Shown: positions 23,642 to 31,654 of the stretch, in pieces
Position numbering within the stretch: the stretch's first letter is position 1
Layout: every line of letters starts with the position of its first letter
Assembly: GCA_046160675.1 (NCBI GenBank)
Contig: JBJXHH010000110.1
Location: 1-33,282, forward strand
DNA: 33,282 bases
DNA from: JACMJP01 sp046160675
Lineage (GTDB): Bacteria; Bacteroidota; Bacteroidia; Chitinophagales; BACL12
Direction of reading: 5' to 3'
Translations under genes and position numbers: made by a program
Notes under the pieces: model-generated
Told to the model about the DNA's origin: nothing
The model's input: only the letters and a program-made list of their open reading frames with translations
Databases searched by the model: none

Positions 23642-24466
23642 TTAATTCTGGCTGATGTGTAAAAACGGGTTATCTGAATCATCATCTTCTTCTTCCTGGA
23701 CACTCCCATTATTTTGCAATATTTCCCTGGCAAGGTTCATATAGTTAATGGAGCCAGTACAATCCGCATCATACATGATTACAGGTTTTCCAAAACTTGG
23801 AGCTTCGCCCAATTTTGTATTCCGGTGAATGATGGTATCAAAAACAAGGTCTTGAAAATGTCTTTTTACTTCTGTTACTACTTGGTTACTCAAACGTAAT
23901 CTTGCATCATACATTGTAAGTAAAATACCTTCAATCTGTAAATTGTTATTTAACCTGTTCTGTACTATTTTGATCGTATTCAAAAGTTTTCCCAGGCCCT
24001 CAAGTGCAAAATACTCACATTGCACAGGCACAAGAACTGAATCAGCTGCAGTAAGGGCATTCACTGTGATTAAGCCTAATGAGGGTGAACAGTCAATAAG
24101 TATATAATCATATTTTTCTTTAACTTCTTCCAATGCGCTGCGCATGATCTTTTCCCTGTTGGGATGATTGATAAGTTCAATTTCAGCGCCCACAAGGTCA
24201 AGATGTGCAGGCAGCAGATCAAGAAATGGGGTTTCGGTCTTAATAATAGCATCTTTCACAGGTTTGTCATTGATAAGACAGTCGTAAATATTAGGCCTGT
24301 TTGTTTTTGGGTCGAAACCCGTTCCTGAAGTAGAGTTAGCCTGAGGGTCGGCATCAATAAGCAAGGTTTTAAATTCGAGTACGGCAAGACTTGCTGATAA
24401 ATTGATGGCAGTAGTTGTTTTACCTACTCCGCCTTTTTGATTTGCTATCGCAATAATTTTTCCCAT
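23642..24466 (-). CDS. parA: Chromosome partitioning ATPase ParA (Soj)
   Basis: A 274-residue Walker-type ATPase that forms dynamic gradients on the nucleoid and moves ParB-bound origins. The deviant Walker A motif KGGVGKTT is at 11-18, with the signature lysine K11; LLIDADPQANSTSGTGF (about 35-51) and YILIDCSPSLGLITVNALT match the switch regions. It is close to the normal length, with an acidic C-terminal tail (VQEEEDDDSDNPF). No helix-turn-helix extension is present, so it is of the short chromosomal Soj type. It leads the parA-parB-DUF5683-dapB cluster and follows the metallo-hydrolase gene by 93 bases. Confidence 0.96.
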   Translation of the reverse strand: MGKIIAIANQKGGVGKTTTAINLSASLAVLEFKTLLIDADPQANSTSGTGFDPKTNRPNIYDCLINDKPVKDAIIKTETPFLDLLPAHLDLVGAEIELINHPNREKIMRSALEEVKEKYDYILIDCSPSLGLITVNALTAADSVLVPVQCEYFALEGLGKLLNTIKIVQNRLNNNLQIEGILLTMYDARLRLSNQVVTEVKRHFQDLVFDTIIHRNTKLGEAPSFGKPVIMYDADCTGSINYMNLAREILQNNGSVQEEEDDDSDNPFLHISQN

Positions 24467-24559
24467 TGAGTTTTGGTTGATTGAGTGACTTAATATAATT
24501 GCTTGTTTCGGTTATTAGATTTATTGATGAATAATACTCATCTGTTACATTTCTATTTC

Positions 24560-25240
24560 TCACATTTCCATCTCCTCTCCTACTTTCATTAAATACAGTT
24601 TTTTATCCTGGCTTGCAAATGCGTTCAGTGCATATTCATGATCTATTTTTATTACATCAAACGAATCAAAGTGCATTCCTATTACTTTATCGCATTTGAT
24701 ATATTTAGACGCTATCAGAGCGTCATCTGCATCCATTGTATACACATCACCAATAGGCAGAAACGCAAAATCAACTTTTGCATGTTTTCCAAGGAGTTTC
24801 ATGTCATAATGTAAGGCTGTGTCACCGGCAAAATAAAAATTTCCTTCAGCAGAGGTTATATAAAATCCACAGGGGTTCCCTCCGTTGGTGCCATCACTAA
24901 ACCTGCTTGTGTGCACAGCATTTACTAATTTCACTTTTCCAAAATCAAATTTCCACCCTCCACCTACATTTAACTTTAACACATCTTTCAATCCCTGTTG
25001 TTCAAACCAGAACATCACCTCCCAAATTCCAATTAAAGTTGCACCGGTTCTTTTTGCGATATCAACTGCATCGCCAATATGGTCACTGTGAGCATGACTC
25101 ACTAGGATCACATCTGCAGGAACCTGAGAAACATCAATATTTGTAGCCAATGGATTTCCTTTAATGAAAGGGTCAAACAATAAGTTTTTGCCGCTAATAT
25201 GAACGCCGAAACATGAATGCCCGTAATAGGTGATACGCAT
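24560..25240 (-). CDS. Metallo-beta-lactamase-fold metal-dependent hydrolase (UPF0173)
   Basis: A 226-residue cytoplasmic protein. The metal-binding motif is VSHAHSDHIGD with H49, H51, D53 and H54. The opening MRITYYGHSCFGV with GKNLLFDPFIKGNP, plus FAGDTALHYDMKLLG (about 134-148) and DKVIGMHFDSF near the end, are the hallmarks of the UPF0173/YtkL-like group. These bind two metals and probably hydrolyse phosphoester or lactone-type bonds, but the natural substrate is not established. It lies upstream of parA on the same strand and may be cotranscribed. Confidence 0.9.
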   Translation of the reverse strand: MRITYYGHSCFGVHISGKNLLFDPFIKGNPLATNIDVSQVPADVILVSHAHSDHIGDAVDIAKRTGATLIGIWEVMFWFEQQGLKDVLKLNVGGGWKFDFGKVKLVNAVHTSRFSDGTNGGNPCGFYITSAEGNFYFAGDTALHYDMKLLGKHAKVDFAFLPIGDVYTMDADDALIASKYIKCDKVIGMHFDSFDVIKIDHEYALNAFASQDKKLYLMKVGEEMEM

Positions 25241-25461
25241 TGACTTTTACTTACTTACGGATTGTAAAGGTAGAACCCTTCTTTGCCTTAAGGGCATTTT
25301 TGCCTCAGAACTTTTAAACAGGAAATTTTTCCGTTGTTGATAAATTACAGCAGTTTTGGGAAGTGGTTTTTTTTGTGTAGGTCGAACCTAAAAAACAAAA
25401 TTATCATTACTTTGTTACCTATTTGTCAATACATAGATTAAACCATTCTTTATCTACCAAA

Positions 25462-25986
25462 ATGATCACTATCATCTCAGCCACAATAAGAAACAATAGC
25501 AATACGCTCAAAGTAGCTAATGAATATCAACACATACTCAATGCAAAAAATATTGAGAACAAGCTCCTTTCTCTTCATACCATTACCAAGAACCAGATGT
25601 CAGACCTGATATACAATGAAGATTCAGAAGGATTTACCAAGCTGCAGGAAGAATATTTTTTTCATGTTGAAAAATTTATATTCATAACTCCTGAATACAA
25701 CGGAAGTATCCCCGGGGTTCTTAAAGTGATCCTGGATGCAAGCGATTTGAAAAAAAGTTTCTACAATAAGAAAGCACTCCTTACGGGTATAGCCACAGGA
25801 AGGGCGGGTAACCTACGGGGGCTCGACCACCTTTCTGGTATTCTCAATAATATGCGGGTAAATGTGCATTGGAACAAACTTCCTATTTCAAAAATTGACC
25901 AGGAAATTGACCCCGACGGTAAATTTCACAATCCCGAAACTATGAAGGTTGTGAGTAAACAGATTGAAGATTTTATGAATTTTTAG
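25462..25986 (+). CDS. NAD(P)H-dependent FMN reductase
   Basis: The ATG at 25462 gives 174 residues; an upstream TTG at 25423 would add 13 residues ahead of the conserved first strand, so I do not use it. This is a flavodoxin-like fold enzyme that reduces FMN or other acceptors. ITIISATIRNNSNTLKVA (2-19) is the FMN phosphate-binding region and TPEYNGSIPGVLKVILD (76-92) the conserved flavin-binding block. LTGIATGRAGNLRGLDHL lies in the expected place. The solute-binding protein gene starts 13 bases downstream. Confidence 0.88.
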   Translation: MITIISATIRNNSNTLKVANEYQHILNAKNIENKLLSLHTITKNQMSDLIYNEDSEGFTKLQEEYFFHVEKFIFITPEYNGSIPGVLKVILDASDLKKSFYNKKALLTGIATGRAGNLRGLDHLSGILNNMRVNVHWNKLPISKIDQEIDPDGKFHNPETMKVVSKQIEDFMNF

Positions 25987-25999
25987 ATATTCGCAAATA

Positions 26000-27640
26000 A
26001 TGCCTCCATTTTTCAAGCATATTTGTGTTGCCTGTGTAGTAACTATTCTTGTTCCCGCTTGCAAACCAAAGCAAGAGTATTCTGAAAAAACCATCTTCAA
26101 ACTAAACCTCACGGCACCCACAACATCGCTTGATCCCGCCTTTGCCAGCGATCAGCCGAATTCATGGTGCTGCAATTTATTGTATAACGGGTTGGTTCAG
26201 TTGGATAACAAGTTACAGATACAACCTTGCATAGCTGAGAGATGGGAAATTTCTGCTGACAGGAAAACATACACTTTTTATTTGCGCAACGATGTTTTCT
26301 TTCATGATGACATTTGTTTTGCCGGCGGGGAAGGAAGAAAAATAACTTCCTCTGATTTTGTGTTTTCTTTCAACCGATTACTGGACCCCCGCACTGCTGC
26401 AAGAGGGGATTGGGTATTTCAAAATATTACTGACTCCATAAACCCCTTTGTAGCAGTAAATGACACAATACTGGAAATCAATTTGTTAAAACCCTATGCT
26501 CCTTTTTTGCAAAGGTTATGCATCCCTTATTGCAGTGTTGTTCCGAGAGAAGCATTGGAAAAGTATGGGAAAGATTTCCGAAGTCATCCGGTTGGTACCG
26601 GGCCTTTTAAATTTTTAAAGTGGAAAGAAGGGGAATTGCTGATCTTGCATAAAAATGAGAACTATTTTGAAACGGATGATAACGGAGATCAACTTCCCTA
26701 CCTTGATGCAGTAAACATTTCATTTATCGCAAATAAATCAACGGAGTTTTTAAAATTCATGGGTAAAGAATTGGATTTTGTGAGCGATATTGATGTCAGC
26801 TTGAAAGATAATATTTTAACCCGTGAGGGAAAGTTGCAGCCCAGGTATGCCTCTGACTTCACATTACTCAAAGGCCCTTACCTGATTGTTGAATACTTTT
26901 CCATTTTAATGGACTCGTCAGCATTTATTATGCAAAACAATCCATTATTAGAAAAAAACATCCGCCTTGCAATCAATTATGCATTTAACAGGCAGGAAAT
27001 GCTTCTGTTCCTTCGTAACAACCGGGGCATTCCTGCAACTTCAGGTTTTGTTCCGCCAAGTTTATATGCCGATACCACAAACATCCCTCAGGGCTATACT
27101 TATGATCCGCAACGAGCTGAGCAATTGCTGGCAGATGCAGACTTTACAAATGGAGAGGAATTACCCGAAATTACAATTCATACAATTGACCAATACCAGG
27201 ATTTCGCAGTTTACCTAAAAGATAAACTGGATGACATTGGAATTAAAACAAAAATTGAACTTGTAGATTCAAGAAGATTGCGACAAATGCGGGTAGATAA
27301 GGAAACTAGTTTTTTCCGTAGCAGTTGGATCGCTGATTATCCTGATGCTGAAACCTATCTCAACTTATTTTATAGCAAGAACGGCGCCCCTCCTAATTAC
27401 ACAAGATTTAGTAACCCAGCTTATGATGTTCTATTTGAACAAGCCATAGTTGAAACAGACGAGGCGCTAAGAGATAAACTTTACAGTAAATTAGATAGCA
27501 TGATCATAGCCCATGCGCCCATTGTTCCGTTATTTTACGATGAAGTCTACAGGTTTGCTCAAAAAAATATTTCGGGGCTTGATCCTGATGCGTTGAATAT
27601 GCTGCAATTGAAAACGGTGAAAAAAATAAGTGATGAATGA
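26000..27640 (+). CDS. Peptide-type ABC transporter solute-binding lipoprotein
   Basis: A 546-residue family-5 solute-binding protein. The N-terminus MPPFFKHICVACVVTILVPACK has a lipobox LVPAC with Cys21, so it is probably anchored as a lipoprotein. PTTSLDPAFASDQPNSW opens domain I; IAERWEISADRKTYTFYLRN and SSDFVFSFNRLLDPRTAARG are core family motifs; SHPVGTGPFKFLKWKEGELL is the signature near residue 200. The C-terminal lobe has SSWIADYPDAETYLNLFYSK, as in OppA/DppA. No permease or ATPase genes lie beside it, so its transporter partner is elsewhere or missing. The ligand, probably an oligopeptide, is inferred. Confidence 0.9.
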   Translation: MPPFFKHICVACVVTILVPACKPKQEYSEKTIFKLNLTAPTTSLDPAFASDQPNSWCCNLLYNGLVQLDNKLQIQPCIAERWEISADRKTYTFYLRNDVFFHDDICFAGGEGRKITSSDFVFSFNRLLDPRTAARGDWVFQNITDSINPFVAVNDTILEINLLKPYAPFLQRLCIPYCSVVPREALEKYGKDFRSHPVGTGPFKFLKWKEGELLILHKNENYFETDDNGDQLPYLDAVNISFIANKSTEFLKFMGKELDFVSDIDVSLKDNILTREGKLQPRYASDFTLLKGPYLIVEYFSILMDSSAFIMQNNPLLEKNIRLAINYAFNRQEMLLFLRNNRGIPATSGFVPPSLYADTTNIPQGYTYDPQRAEQLLADADFTNGEELPEITIHTIDQYQDFAVYLKDKLDDIGIKTKIELVDSRRLRQMRVDKETSFFRSSWIADYPDAETYLNLFYSKNGAPPNYTRFSNPAYDVLFEQAIVETDEALRDKLYSKLDSMIIAHAPIVPLFYDEVYRFAQKNISGLDPDALNMLQLKTVKKISDE

Positions 27641-27702
27641 CGGAAAATAAGAAATAGTGACCGTGAGTTGTTACAGTTACTGTACTTCTTTTCAAAGAAT
27701 GT

Positions 27703-28542
27703 TTATTTCCCCATTAACCGTTCATTCAAAAACTTTAATACATGATCATAAGCATCCTGAGCAGCTTCAGCATTATGCTTCGGGTTGCTTGGATTTGCAA
27801 ATGCATGATCTGCATCGTAGCGAAGAACTTTCAACTGTTTATTAACCTGCTTCATATTCATTTCAAAAGTTTTCACTACTTCATCATTTATCCATTGATC
27901 ATAAGAAGCATGTATAAATAAAACTGGCGCTTGCAAGGTTATGAGTTTTTCGATGTTTGTTTCGGGCATGCCGTAATACATGATGCAAGCGATTGCTTCA
28001 TTTGCAAATGCAAGGCTTGCCTGCATGCTCATACCACCCCCCATACACCAGCCTATTGTGGCAACTTCTGCTTCTGCACCAATCTTTGTTTTCAATCCTT
28101 CCATGATGGCCATTGCTCTTTCCTGGCTCAGGGCCATCATATAATTTTGCGCATCTTCTCGGCTAGTTGCCACTTTACCATCGTATAAGTCAATAGCTAT
28201 CACATTTACGTTTGTAAGATCAGAGGAAAGTTTGTCACTCATTTGCTTTATGTATTCATTCAGTCCCCACCATTCATGGAACACAAGAACGTATTTATTC
28301 GATTTTTCCAGCGATTTTACCGCATAAGCGTTGGCATCTTTCCCGTCACTTACTTTAAAAGTGATCATTTCCCCCTTTTGTTCAATGTACAGCATCGGAA
28401 CAGGTTCTTCATGTTTATTTACAAACGCAACATCATTACCTAAAGCAGCAAATGCCTCTGTGGAGGAACAACATGTTTTTGTTTGAGCAAAGATTGAAAG
28501 AGATAAAATTATCATCAAAAGGAAAAGAGTAATTTTTTGCAT
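27703..28542 (-). CDS. Dienelactone-hydrolase family protein, exported
   Basis: A 279-residue alpha/beta hydrolase with a signal peptide (MQKITLFLLMIILSLSIFAQ), so it acts in the periplasm or on the surface. The catalytic triad is visible: Cys166 in IGWCMGGGMSMQ, Asp215 in HASYDQWIND and His246 in DADHAFANPSNP. VLVFHEWWGLNEYIKQMSDK (about 86-102) matches the oxyanion region. A cysteine nucleophile, as here, is typical of true dienelactone hydrolases, but the substrate may differ. A Cys-Cys pair (24-25) follows the cleavage site. It starts 27 bases after the cupin-8 gene and is probably cotranscribed with it. Confidence 0.88.
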   Translation of the reverse strand: MQKITLFLLMIILSLSIFAQTKTCCSSTEAFAALGNDVAFVNKHEEPVPMLYIEQKGEMITFKVSDGKDANAYAVKSLEKSNKYVLVFHEWWGLNEYIKQMSDKLSSDLTNVNVIAIDLYDGKVATSREDAQNYMMALSQERAMAIMEGLKTKIGAEAEVATIGWCMGGGMSMQASLAFANEAIACIMYYGMPETNIEKLITLQAPVLFIHASYDQWINDEVVKTFEMNMKQVNKQLKVLRYDADHAFANPSNPKHNAEAAQDAYDHVLKFLNERLMGK

Positions 28543-28569
28543 AAATTTTTAGTGTTTTTGAAAATGAAT

Positions 28570-29451
28570 TTATGATGAAGTGCTTAGCCTCTGCATCTCT
28601 TTATTCGCCCTTTTTTCTGCAAGTTTAAGTTTATATTGATACCATCTGTTTTTCATTAGCTTGCGCATAAGTTCATCAAATTTTCTTTGAATGGTGAGAT
28701 TGATAACCGCTTTTACTTTGAGCATAAAAGTAGGAGCTATCGTTCTAACTGATAATCCATACCCACCTTCCAGGTATTCAATGTGATGCCAATAACCGCT
28801 AGGCATATAAAGTGTGTCGCCAAACTCAAGCACTGTAGTCATACCTTTTGCATATTGCAGCGCCGGATACTTTTGAAAGTCAGGATGATCTATATCTACT
28901 GTAGTATGAACATTAAATGGCAACCTGTATAACAATTTACTTTGGGCCGGAGGAAAAAGAACCACCCGTTTTTTTCCTTCAAATTGTGTGAGAAAAACAC
29001 AACTCATATCAATGTCCTGGTGGATTCGTGTAATGGAATTTTTAGGGCCGAAAAACATAAATGGTAATTTGATATAACCTTTAGTAATTTCCGGATATTC
29101 GAAATCTTTCAGCAGTTCAGGTTTAAGTTTAAAAACAGGGAATAAAAACAGCCGAAGATCAGTCGGTTCTTTTTCAATAAGTTCAAGATATTTATCAAAA
29201 GGCATTTTTACATGCGGCTTGGTGAGTGTTTCGCTCGGGTCAGCCTTGCTGCTGCTATACAAACCTACTTCAATATTCCCCATGGACTTTTTAAAATAAT
29301 CCATTGTCCATTTTTCATAAGCAGGGTATTTTTTCCAGAGCCCACGAAGAACAACAGGCTTCTGTGGTAAGTGATACTTTTTCTGGAATTCTGTGTATGT
29401 TATTTTCGTGCCGTCCTCTATAGGTATTGGAGCACTAACATCCACTTTCAT
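28570..29451 (-). CDS. JmjC/cupin-8 family Fe(II)/2-oxoglutarate oxygenase-like protein
   Basis: A 293-residue cytoplasmic protein. The metal-binding motif HQD is at H144-D146 (ITRIHQDIDMSCVFLTQ), and the third ligand is likely H222 in LYMPSGYWHHIEYLEGG, which strongly resembles the FIH asparaginyl hydroxylase segment WWHHIES. FEGKKRVVLFPPAQSKLLY (about 157-175) and FHXD-like spacing support a working cupin core. The N-terminal QKKYHLPQKPVVLRGLW is a family opener. The basic C-terminus (from 245) may bind a partner. It probably hydroxylates a protein or small molecule; the target is unknown. A -7-like box lies 30 bases upstream. Confidence 0.85.
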   Translation of the reverse strand: MKVDVSAPIPIEDGTKITYTEFQKKYHLPQKPVVLRGLWKKYPAYEKWTMDYFKKSMGNIEVGLYSSSKADPSETLTKPHVKMPFDKYLELIEKEPTDLRLFLFPVFKLKPELLKDFEYPEITKGYIKLPFMFFGPKNSITRIHQDIDMSCVFLTQFEGKKRVVLFPPAQSKLLYRLPFNVHTTVDIDHPDFQKYPALQYAKGMTTVLEFGDTLYMPSGYWHHIEYLEGGYGLSVRTIAPTFMLKVKAVINLTIQRKFDELMRKLMKNRWYQYKLKLAEKRANKEMQRLSTSS

Positions 29452-29479
29452 AGCATTTCTGTTTAAACTAGTTCCAGTA

Positions 29480-29487
29480 CAAAATTA
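29480..29487 (-). promoter_or_regulatory. Candidate -7 box of the cupin-8 gene
   Basis: On the - strand TAATTTTG (29487-29480) matches TAnnTTTG exactly. A TTG lies 22 bases upstream, slightly longer than the usual 19-21 spacing. The transcript would begin about 20 bases before the ATG at 29451. Confidence 0.45.
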
Positions 29488-29536
29488 CATAGGAAAACGT
29501 TCCACTTTTCAAAAAAGTAAAAAAATAATATTCAGG

Positions 29537-31480
29537 TTAAATTCCGGTAATTTCCATCTCGGTGCGCCGGTTCATGGCTCGTCCGTCCTCGGTTTGATTG
29601 TTTGCAAGGGGTTTGCTTTCGCCAAAACCAGCTGTTGTAAGCCTAACGCCATCTATTCCCTGCTGAACTAGAAAATCTTTCACACTCAACGCTCTTGATT
29701 GGGAGAGTTTCAGGTTATCAGGTTCACTGCCAACATCGTCAGTATGTCCGTTGAGTTGTATTTTTAAGGCCGGGTTTTTTGTTAGCAACTCTTTAATTTT
29801 AAGTATCTCGGTTTTAGACTCAGGCAATAATTCTGAAGACCCTGTTTCAAAAAAGATGTTTTTGAGTGTAACTACTTCTCCAAGTTTAATTGGCTGTAAA
29901 TATATATCTATGAGGTAGGGAGCGTCAGGGATTGCATTTTCGAGACTGAAATTTTCGGAATGAAATAAATATCCCTCTTTGTTAACATACAATGCGTATC
30001 TTTTCCCAACGGGCAAACATACCAAAAACTCTCCTGAACGAGGATCAGTAACATAATTAAGCAATGTGTCGCCATTTGCAATATCAATCAGTTGAACATT
30101 TGATTTCAGAGGAATTTTGCTTTTTTCGTCCCTTACGGTAGCTTTTACATAGGTTACCGGGTCAGGGCGGAGGGCCGAAGGTAAATCGAATTGATAAATG
30201 TCCAGCCCGCCAAAACCGGATGCTTTATCACTGGCATAATAAGCAGTTGAGCCGTCAGAACTAACAGTTAGTGTGATCTCATCTTTGCTGGAATTAATTG
30301 GAAATCCAAGATTAACAGGCTGCAGCCATCTATTTTCTGCATCCAGTTTTGCGTAAAACAGGTCTTTCCCCCCAAAATTGGGATGTCCATCACTGGAGAA
30401 ATAAAGTGTTTTGCCATCCTGATGGATAAAAGGCGACTGATCATCAAACGGTGTATTGATAGTAGGGCCTAAGTTTACAGGTTTCTCAAGGTAGCCTTTA
30501 TCATTACGTTCACTTACCCAGATATCAATTCCTCCCATTCCTCCCGACCTACTGCTGCTGAAATAAAGAAATTTTCCATCTGCAGAAATACTAGGTTGGC
30601 TATCCCAATCACCACTATTTATTTTCTTTCCACAATTTGCAGGTTCACTCCAAGTCTCATTGTAAGAAACTGAAAAATAAAGGTCGCAACTTCCGAACCC
30701 CAATGGGTGATTGCAAAGGGTATACACAAGATTTTTCCCATCAGCTGAGATAGATTGTGCTCCTTCGTTCAGCATTGTATTCACTGGCTTTCCAACATTC
30801 TTTGCTTTGCCCCATTTTGCGCTGTCCCTCTTTGAAATAAAAAAATCTTCTTGTAACCTATCTATTTCATCGGCATTTTCAGAAACCCCGGGAACAGGTA
30901 TTTTTCGGGTAATCACCATAACAGAATTGTCTGCACTTAAAGAAGGAAAATACTCGGAAAATTCAGAATTCACCTCACTGCCAAGATTTACTGGGTTAAA
31001 ATCAACAGGGCTTTTAATAGCCTCCATTGCAAACTGGAGGCTAGCTTTTAGATGCTCAGCGTTTTTTCTGGTTACCCCGACTATTTTAGGATTTTCTAGG
31101 AAAATATTGATATGTTCGTACCCTTCAGCATACCGCATTAATGCTTGCTCTGCTTCAGCTAATCTTCTGTAAATACCTATATCTGTATCAGGATTCAGGT
31201 TAATTGCCTTTTTGTAATACTCCACTGCGGTGCTGTCTTCCCGTAATTCAAAATTTGCGTTTCCCGCATTTTTCAGAGCTTCAACAAAGTTAGGTTCTTC
31301 AGCAAGTGCTTTTTCAAAAAATAACAGCGCAGTTTTATAATCACTTTGCAAGACTGCTTCTACACCTTCCTTGTAAAATTTAACTGCTTTTTTACTTGCT
31401 GTTTCCGTTGTTACAGCCTGCGAATACATTGCATTAAGTGAGATTAGCAGTGTTGCGAAGAGAAAATATTTTTTTATCAT
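29537..31480 (-). CDS. PorE-like TPR / beta-propeller / OmpA-C protein
   Basis: A 647-residue envelope protein. A signal peptide (MIKKYFLFATLLISLNAMYS) is followed by TPR repeats (about 26-150; ALLFFEKALAEEPNFVEALK). PD40/WD40-like propeller blades cover about 160-430 with SLSADNS, SISADGK, IHQDGKTLYFSSDG and TVSSDGSTAYYASD. A carboxypeptidase-regulatory-like domain spans about 442-530 and an OmpA-C peptidoglycan-binding domain about 540-645 (LNGHTDDVG, LKLSQSRA, MNRRTEME). This is the order described for PorE, a T9SS accessory protein linking the machine to peptidoglycan, but there is no lipobox here and such genes are multicopy in the phylum. So PorE-like is safe; PorE itself is not. Confidence 0.87.
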   Translation of the reverse strand: MIKKYFLFATLLISLNAMYSQAVTTETASKKAVKFYKEGVEAVLQSDYKTALLFFEKALAEEPNFVEALKNAGNANFELREDSTAVEYYKKAINLNPDTDIGIYRRLAEAEQALMRYAEGYEHINIFLENPKIVGVTRKNAEHLKASLQFAMEAIKSPVDFNPVNLGSEVNSEFSEYFPSLSADNSVMVITRKIPVPGVSENADEIDRLQEDFFISKRDSAKWGKAKNVGKPVNTMLNEGAQSISADGKNLVYTLCNHPLGFGSCDLYFSVSYNETWSEPANCGKKINSGDWDSQPSISADGKFLYFSSSRSGGMGGIDIWVSERNDKGYLEKPVNLGPTINTPFDDQSPFIHQDGKTLYFSSDGHPNFGGKDLFYAKLDAENRWLQPVNLGFPINSSKDEITLTVSSDGSTAYYASDKASGFGGLDIYQFDLPSALRPDPVTYVKATVRDEKSKIPLKSNVQLIDIANGDTLLNYVTDPRSGEFLVCLPVGKRYALYVNKEGYLFHSENFSLENAIPDAPYLIDIYLQPIKLGEVVTLKNIFFETGSSELLPESKTEILKIKELLTKNPALKIQLNGHTDDVGSEPDNLKLSQSRALSVKDFLVQQGIDGVRLTTAGFGESKPLANNQTEDGRAMNRRTEMEITGI

Positions 31481-31493
31481 GTGTTTAGTAACG

Positions 31494-31501
31494 CAAATAT
31501 A
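31494..31501 (-). promoter_or_regulatory. Candidate -7 box of the PorE-like gene
   Basis: On the - strand TATATTTG (31501-31494), followed by C, matches TAnnTTTG exactly. It lies 13 bases upstream of the ATG at 31480. No good -33 TTG is seen. Confidence 0.45.
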
Positions 31502-31654
31502 AATAAAGTGATTGCCTGATTTTAGTGAAAATTATGCCAGTATGTCAATTTCCCTCTAATTTGCTTATATTGAATCCATCAATTAACAGGTTGTAAAACT
31601 TGAGATTGACACTAAAAAGTTACTTTTATGGTTTACCGTTTTTTATAGATACTT

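Noticed and set aside
22600..24560. parS site near parAB
   Set aside because: I scanned for a 16-base palindrome of the GTTTCACGTGAAAC type and saw none; parS may lie elsewhere.
25264..25310. Hairpin TGCC-TTAAG-GGCA followed by TTTTT, as a terminator
   Set aside because: The stem is only four pairs and no + strand gene ends nearby.
27668..27695. TACAG-TTA-CTGTA hairpin between convergent genes
   Set aside because: The stem has five weak pairs without a proper T tail; too little to call a terminator.
29505..29530. ACTTTT/AAAAGT stem before the PorE-like gene's end
   Set aside because: The run following it on the + strand is A, and on the - strand the T run precedes the stem, so it does not fit a terminator for either gene.
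30711..31172. Long open frame opposite the PorE-like gene (153 codons)
   Set aside because: Antisense to a well-supported domain structure, with no start context or recognisable product.
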